Assembly: GCF_049800955.1 (NCBI RefSeq)
Contig: NZ_JBNAGA010000002.1
Span: forward strand, 372,001-436,000
Direction: 5' to 3'
DNA length: 64,000 nucleotides
DNA from: JAKVBH01 sp049800955
GTDB taxonomy: Bacteria > Pseudomonadota > Alphaproteobacteria > Rhodobacterales > Rhodobacteraceae
The notes under the pieces are model-generated. The model saw only the letters and a list, made by a program, of their open reading frames with translations, was not told the DNA's origin and searched no databases. Below, piece after piece: positions 60,297 to 64,000 of this stretch (position 1 is the first letter of the stretch; each line of letters starts with the position of its first letter). A program made the translations under genes and the position numbers.

Positions 60297-62913
60297 CTTT
60301 GAGCTCATAGATCAGCTGCAAGGCTTCTCGCGGCGTAAGTTCATCTGGGACGATATCCTTGAGCCGTTGCTCAACTTCCGATTCCTTGACGGGAGCAGCA
60401 ACTGGTGCGGGCGCGGCGGAAAAGAGCGGCAAGTCATCTATGAAGGCTTTGGGCCCCTGCCCTTCCCGATCATCTCTTTCCAGTGAATCCAATACGATCC
60501 GTGCGCGTTCAATCACCGCGTGAGGCAAACCCGCCAGTTTGGCGACCTGCACACCGTAAGATCTATCTGCCACGCCTTGATGGACTTCGTGCAGGAAGAT
60601 CACATCCCCTTCCCACTCTCGGACTGCGACAGTCGCATTTTCAACACCGTTCATGCGATCCGCCAGAGAGGTCATCTCGTGGTAGTGTGTCGCGAACAAT
60701 GCGCGGCATTTGTTGACATCGTGCAGATGCTCCAGCGTTGCCCAAGCGATGGACAGTCCGTCATAGGTTGCCGTTCCGCGACCGATCTCATCGAGGATGA
60801 CCAGCGCGCGATCATCGGCTTGGTTCAGGATCGCAGCCGTCTCCACCATTTCGACCATGAAGGTTGAGCGCCCCCGCGCCAGATCATCGGATGCGCCGAC
60901 ACGACTAAAGACCTGACTGACGAGCCCGATATGCGCCTGCGTCGCGGGAACGAACGAGCCCATCTGCGCGAGAATGGCGATCAGAGCGTTTTGTCGAAGA
61001 TAAGTCGATTTACCAGCCATGTTGGGGCCGGTGAGAAGGCAAAGCCGCGCGGCGTTGTCCTCAGCGCTTAGCTCACAAGTGTTGGCGATAAACGGCGCCT
61101 GGCTGGCCCGCAGCGATGCTTCAACAACGGGATGTCTGCCTTCCACGATCGAAAAAGCGCGGGAAGGATCGACTTGGGGCTGCGTCCAGTTTTCTTCGCG
61201 CGCGAGGATTGCGAGAGCGGATACGACATCAAGCTCCGCAAGACCGCGCGCCAGAATCCCCAAAAGATCCTTTTGGGCAAGAACAGTCTCTTTTATCCGC
61301 TCAAAATGCGCTTTCTCCAGTTCGATCGCTTGTGACCCGGCGTTATGAATGCGGGTCTCCAGCGACGACAGCTCCACCGTCGTGAAACGTACTTGGTTGG
61401 CTGTGGTTTGGCGGTGAATGAACGTTTCGGACAGAGGCGCTGACAGCATCTTGTCGGCATGGGTTGCGGTGGTTTCGATAAAGTAGCCCAGCACATTGTT
61501 GTGCTTGATCTTGAGCGACGAGATCCCCGTCTGACTGGCGTAGTCTGTTTGCATCTGTGCGATAACCGAGCGGCCTTCATCCCGAAGCCTGCGCGCGTCG
61601 TCCAGAGTGTCGTCAAACCCACTGGCAATGAAGCCGCCATCACGCGCGAGCAGTGGGGGCTCGGCTACGAGGGCTTCGTCCAGAAGGTCAAGAAGCGCAT
61701 CGTGGCCTGTCAGCGCATCCGCCGCCTTGGCAATGTCATCCGGAAGCGCATGCGAGGTGCACAGCTCCGCAATGCGCAGCGCCTGGGTTAGCCCGGCTCG
61801 GATGGCTGTGAGATCACGCGGTCCGCCACGATCCAGCGCGATGCGCGACAAGGCGCGATCCACATCGGGAACGCTGCGCAAAGACTGCCGCAGATTGTCC
61901 GTAAAATCGGCCTGTTCCAAACAAAAGGAAATCGCATCGAGGCGCGCGCGGATGGTATCGAGCTTCCGAGACGGGCTGGACAGCCTCCGTTCCAAAAGCC
62001 GTGCTCCGGCGGAGGTAACCGTTCGGTCGATGACAGACAGGAGAGATCCGGATCGATGCCCGGACAGCGTTTGGGTCAGTTCAAGATTTTGCCGGGTTGC
62101 GGCGTCAATCTGCATGATTTGCTCAGGTTCTTCCCGCGCTGGACGCCGCAGAAGAGGCAGCTTTCCCTTCTGTGTCAGTCGCAGGTATTCCACGATACCG
62201 CCCATGGCCGCGATTTCAGGCCGCGAAAAGGTTCCAAAAGCTGCCAGATCTTTGACACCGAAAACCTCTGAGATCCTTTTCTCAGCAGCTGTGCTGTCAA
62301 ACGTCGCGCGGCTGAGCGGGGTTATCGAGGCGCCGGATTCAGTCACTATTTCTGCCAAACGCGCCTCCAATGCTTCAGAGACGATCACTTCAGAGGGTGC
62401 GAGCCGTGCCAATTCGGGTCCCAGCCGCGTGGGAGGAAGCGCCATGACCTGAAAGACACCTGTCGACATGTCGATCCATGAAATCGCAGCGGCGTCCCGG
62501 ACTTCGGCATATGCCGCGAGAAAGTTGTGGCGTCGCGCCTCAAGCAGCGTTTCTTCGGTCAAGGTTCCCGGAGTCACGAGCCGCACAACACCGCGCTTGA
62601 CGACAGATTTTGAGCCGCGCTTTTTGGCCTCGGCCGGGCTTTCGAGTTGCTCGCAGACTGCGACGCGGAATCCTTTGCGGATCAATGTGAGAAGATAGCT
62701 TTCTGCCGCATGTACTGGCACGCCGCACATGGGGATGTCTTCGCCCGCGTGCTTGCCGCGTTTGGTCAAGGCAATATCGAGAGCTGCGGCAGCTTCCTTC
62801 GCATCATCGAAGAAGAGCTCGTAGAAGTCTCCCATCCGATAGAACAAGAGCGCGTCGGGGTGGTCGTCCTTGATCTCAAGAAACTGCGCCATCATTGGCG
62901 TCACATTGCTCAT
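60283..62913 (-). CDS. mutS: DNA mismatch repair protein MutS
   Basis: An 876-residue mismatch sensor. The N-terminal Phe-x-Glu mismatch contact is in YRMGDFYELFFDDA. Walker A is LLTGPNMAGKSTYLRQ, followed by ARGRSTFMVEM, LVILDEIGRGTATYDGLSIAWA in parts and the ATHYHEM loop. C-terminal helix-turn-helix and tail are present (LTPREALQLIYELKEKAG). Full length and intact. mutL is not nearby. Divergent from maeB. Confidence 0.97.
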   Translation of the reverse strand: MSNVTPMMAQFLEIKDDHPDALLFYRMGDFYELFFDDAKEAAAALDIALTKRGKHAGEDIPMCGVPVHAAESYLLTLIRKGFRVAVCEQLESPAEAKKRGSKSVVKRGVVRLVTPGTLTEETLLEARRHNFLAAYAEVRDAAAISWIDMSTGVFQVMALPPTRLGPELARLAPSEVIVSEALEARLAEIVTESGASITPLSRATFDSTAAEKRISEVFGVKDLAAFGTFSRPEIAAMGGIVEYLRLTQKGKLPLLRRPAREEPEQIMQIDAATRQNLELTQTLSGHRSGSLLSVIDRTVTSAGARLLERRLSSPSRKLDTIRARLDAISFCLEQADFTDNLRQSLRSVPDVDRALSRIALDRGGPRDLTAIRAGLTQALRIAELCTSHALPDDIAKAADALTGHDALLDLLDEALVAEPPLLARDGGFIASGFDDTLDDARRLRDEGRSVIAQMQTDYASQTGISSLKIKHNNVLGYFIETTATHADKMLSAPLSETFIHRQTTANQVRFTTVELSSLETRIHNAGSQAIELEKAHFERIKETVLAQKDLLGILARGLAELDVVSALAILAREENWTQPQVDPSRAFSIVEGRHPVVEASLRASQAPFIANTCELSAEDNAARLCLLTGPNMAGKSTYLRQNALIAILAQMGSFVPATQAHIGLVSQVFSRVGASDDLARGRSTFMVEMVETAAILNQADDRALVILDEIGRGTATYDGLSIAWATLEHLHDVNKCRALFATHYHEMTSLADRMNGVENATVAVREWEGDVIFLHEVHQGVADRSYGVQVAKLAGLPHAVIERARIVLDSLERDDREGQGPKAFIDDLPLFSAAPAPVAAPVKESEVEQRLKDIVPDELTPREALQLIYELKEKAG

Positions 62914-63050
62914 GGCTCATCCCCCGAATGCCAATGCGTTTGTTCCGCACAACATAGTCAGACCCAGGCTAAGCCGAAAGTCGAAAGCCATGCGCTTGGC
63001 ATGACAGGGGCAGGGCACTATGAGAGGAGGAACACTGATCGGGGATCGTC

Positions 63051-64000
63051 ATGAGCAATACCAAATACACGCGCGAGGAAGCGCTCACCTTCCATCTCGA
63101 GCCTACGCCGGGAAAATGGGAGGTCAACGCAACGGTTCCCATGACAACGCAGCGTGATTTGTCTTTGGCGTATTCGCCGGGGGTTGCCGTGCCGTGTGAA
63201 GATATCGCGGCGCAGCCTGAAACGGCCTACGATTACACAAACAAAGGCAATCTTGTTGCCGTCATTTCCAACGGCACCGCCGTTTTGGGCCTTGGAAACC
63301 TCGGTGCGCTGGGCTCCAAGCCGGTCATGGAAGGCAAGGCGGTTTTGTTCAAACGTTTTGCAGATGTGAACTCCATCGACATCGAATTGGACACCGAGGA
63401 TCCCGATGAATTCTGCAAGGCCGTACGTCTCATGGGTCCGACCTTTGGCGGCATCAACCTGGAAGATATCAAGGCGCCAGAGTGTTTCATCATTGAACAG
63501 CGTCTCAAGGAAGAAATGGACATCCCCGTCTTCCATGATGACCAGCATGGCACAGCGGTCATTTGTGCGGCGGGGCTGATCAATGCGCTGCATCTATCGG
63601 GCAAGAAGATCGAAGATGTGAAGATCGTGCTCAATGGGGCAGGGGCCGCTGGGATTGCTTGTATCGAGCTTCTGAAATCCATGGGCGCCAAGCATCAGCA
63701 TTGCATTGTTTGTGATACAAAAGGCGTGATTTATCAGGGGCGCACCGAAGGGATGAACCAGTGGAAATCTGGTCATGCCGTCAAAACGGAGATGCGTTCG
63801 CTGGAAGACGCGATGGTGGGTGCGGATGTCTTTCTGGGTGTGTCCGCCAAGGGAGCAGTGACGCCTGAGATGGTGGCTTCCATGGCGGATGATCCTGTCA
63901 TTTTTGCCATGGCCAACCCCGATCCGGAGATCACACCGGAAGAGGCGCAGGCCGTGCGGGCAGATGCCATCGTGGCAACCGGGCGGTCTGATTATCCCAA
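63051..64000 (+). CDS. maeB: NADP-dependent malic enzyme, N-terminal part (3' end outside window)
   Basis: From the ATG at 63051 the frame is open to the window edge (316 complete codons), so at least half of a protein that is commonly about 750 residues long is missing. Sequence begins MSNTKYTREEALTFHLEP and shows malic enzyme blocks DLSLAYSPGVAVPCEDI, NGTAVLGLGNLGALGSKPVMEGK in parts, FHDDQHGTAVICAAGLINAL in parts and the NAD(P) loop IVLNGAGAAGIACIELL. Converts malate to pyruvate, giving NADPH. Whether the C-terminal phosphotransacetylase-like domain exists cannot be seen. Divergent from mutS across 137 bases. Confidence 0.93.
   Translation, partial: MSNTKYTREEALTFHLEPTPGKWEVNATVPMTTQRDLSLAYSPGVAVPCEDIAAQPETAYDYTNKGNLVAVISNGTAVLGLGNLGALGSKPVMEGKAVLFKRFADVNSIDIELDTEDPDEFCKAVRLMGPTFGGINLEDIKAPECFIIEQRLKEEMDIPVFHDDQHGTAVICAAGLINALHLSGKKIEDVKIVLNGAGAAGIACIELLKSMGAKHQHCIVCDTKGVIYQGRTEGMNQWKSGHAVKTEMRSLEDAMVGADVFLGVSAKGAVTPEMVASMADDPVIFAMANPDPEITPEEAQAVRADAIVATGRSDYP

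Noticed and set aside
61607..62452. 281-codon open frame on the plus strand
   Set aside because: Antisense to mutS. Its composition is Arg/Ser-rich low complexity, as expected from a shadow frame.
1..64000. CRISPR arrays, insertion sequences, prophage, tRNA or rRNA genes
   Set aside because: No direct-repeat arrays, transposase-like proteins, phage structural genes or structured RNA gene signatures were seen on reading the window; small RNAs could not be excluded.

Overview
The window is an ordinary-looking chromosomal segment of an alphaproteobacterium. It is most likely a Rhodobacteraceae member of the roseobacter group that makes bacteriochlorophyll a (an aerobic anoxygenic phototroph). 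The evidence is gene content and order: the end of a photosynthesis gene cluster (ppsR, bchG, bch2/orf428, bchP, idi), an alphaproteobacterial flagellar set with FlaF, FlbT and a DUF1217 protein, and the conserved origin-side block secB, dnaQ, coaE, aroE, maf, rho, mnmE, mnmG, rsmG, parA, parB. No tRNA, rRNA, insertion sequence, prophage or CRISPR array was seen. Species identity cannot be read from this window.

Layout. 1-5.1 kb: photosynthesis genes, with a PpsR-type operator at the start of bchG. 5.2-7.4 kb: two UDP-sugar enzymes for polysaccharide synthesis. 7.4-19.6 kb: flagellar block 1, with rod, L-ring and export genes (fliL, flgH, flgA, flgG, flgF, fliQ, fliE, flgC, flgB on minus), fliI, the flagellin group (fliC, flaF, flbT, DUF1217), flgJ-flgN, fliK-flgD. 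19.7-30.8 kb: housekeeping and replication genes (ubiB, ubiE, mutM, an enoyl-CoA hydratase, rpsT, dnaA, dnaN, recF, gyrB). 30.8-37.9 kb: an M24 peptidase and flagellar block 2 (flgI, flgL, flgK, flgE, motB). 38.0-42.7 kb: surface polysaccharide genes (FlaA1/CapD-like dehydratase, initiating sugar transferase, epimerase, Wza-type export lipoprotein). 42.7-48.8 kb: smr, mltA, a Tim44-like gene, fxsA, secB, dnaQ, coaE, aroE, maf. 48.8-49.3 kb: an AT-rich gap with DnaA-box-like sites that I read as the probable chromosome origin. 49.3-56.1 kb: rho, mnmE, mnmG, rsmG, parA, parB with two parS sites. 56.1-64 kb: hemW, rdgB, rph, hrcA, grpE, mutS and the start of a malic enzyme gene.

How it fits together. 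ParA, ParB and the parS sites sit 2.6-5 kb from the inferred origin, as expected for origin segregation. The flagellar genes form several transcription units whose promoter gaps share a CtrA-like motif (TTAA-N7-TTAA with one or two mismatches), consistent with CckA/ChpT/CtrA control of motility in this group. The flagellar set is incomplete here (no fliF, fliG, fliM, fliP, fliR, flhA, flhB or motA), so the remainder must lie elsewhere. I found no clearly novel multigene system. The most interesting points are regulatory and organisational: the origin candidate, coding-embedded parS sites, the PpsR box inside the bchG start, the CtrA-like boxes, and the way replication genes separate flagellar blocks.
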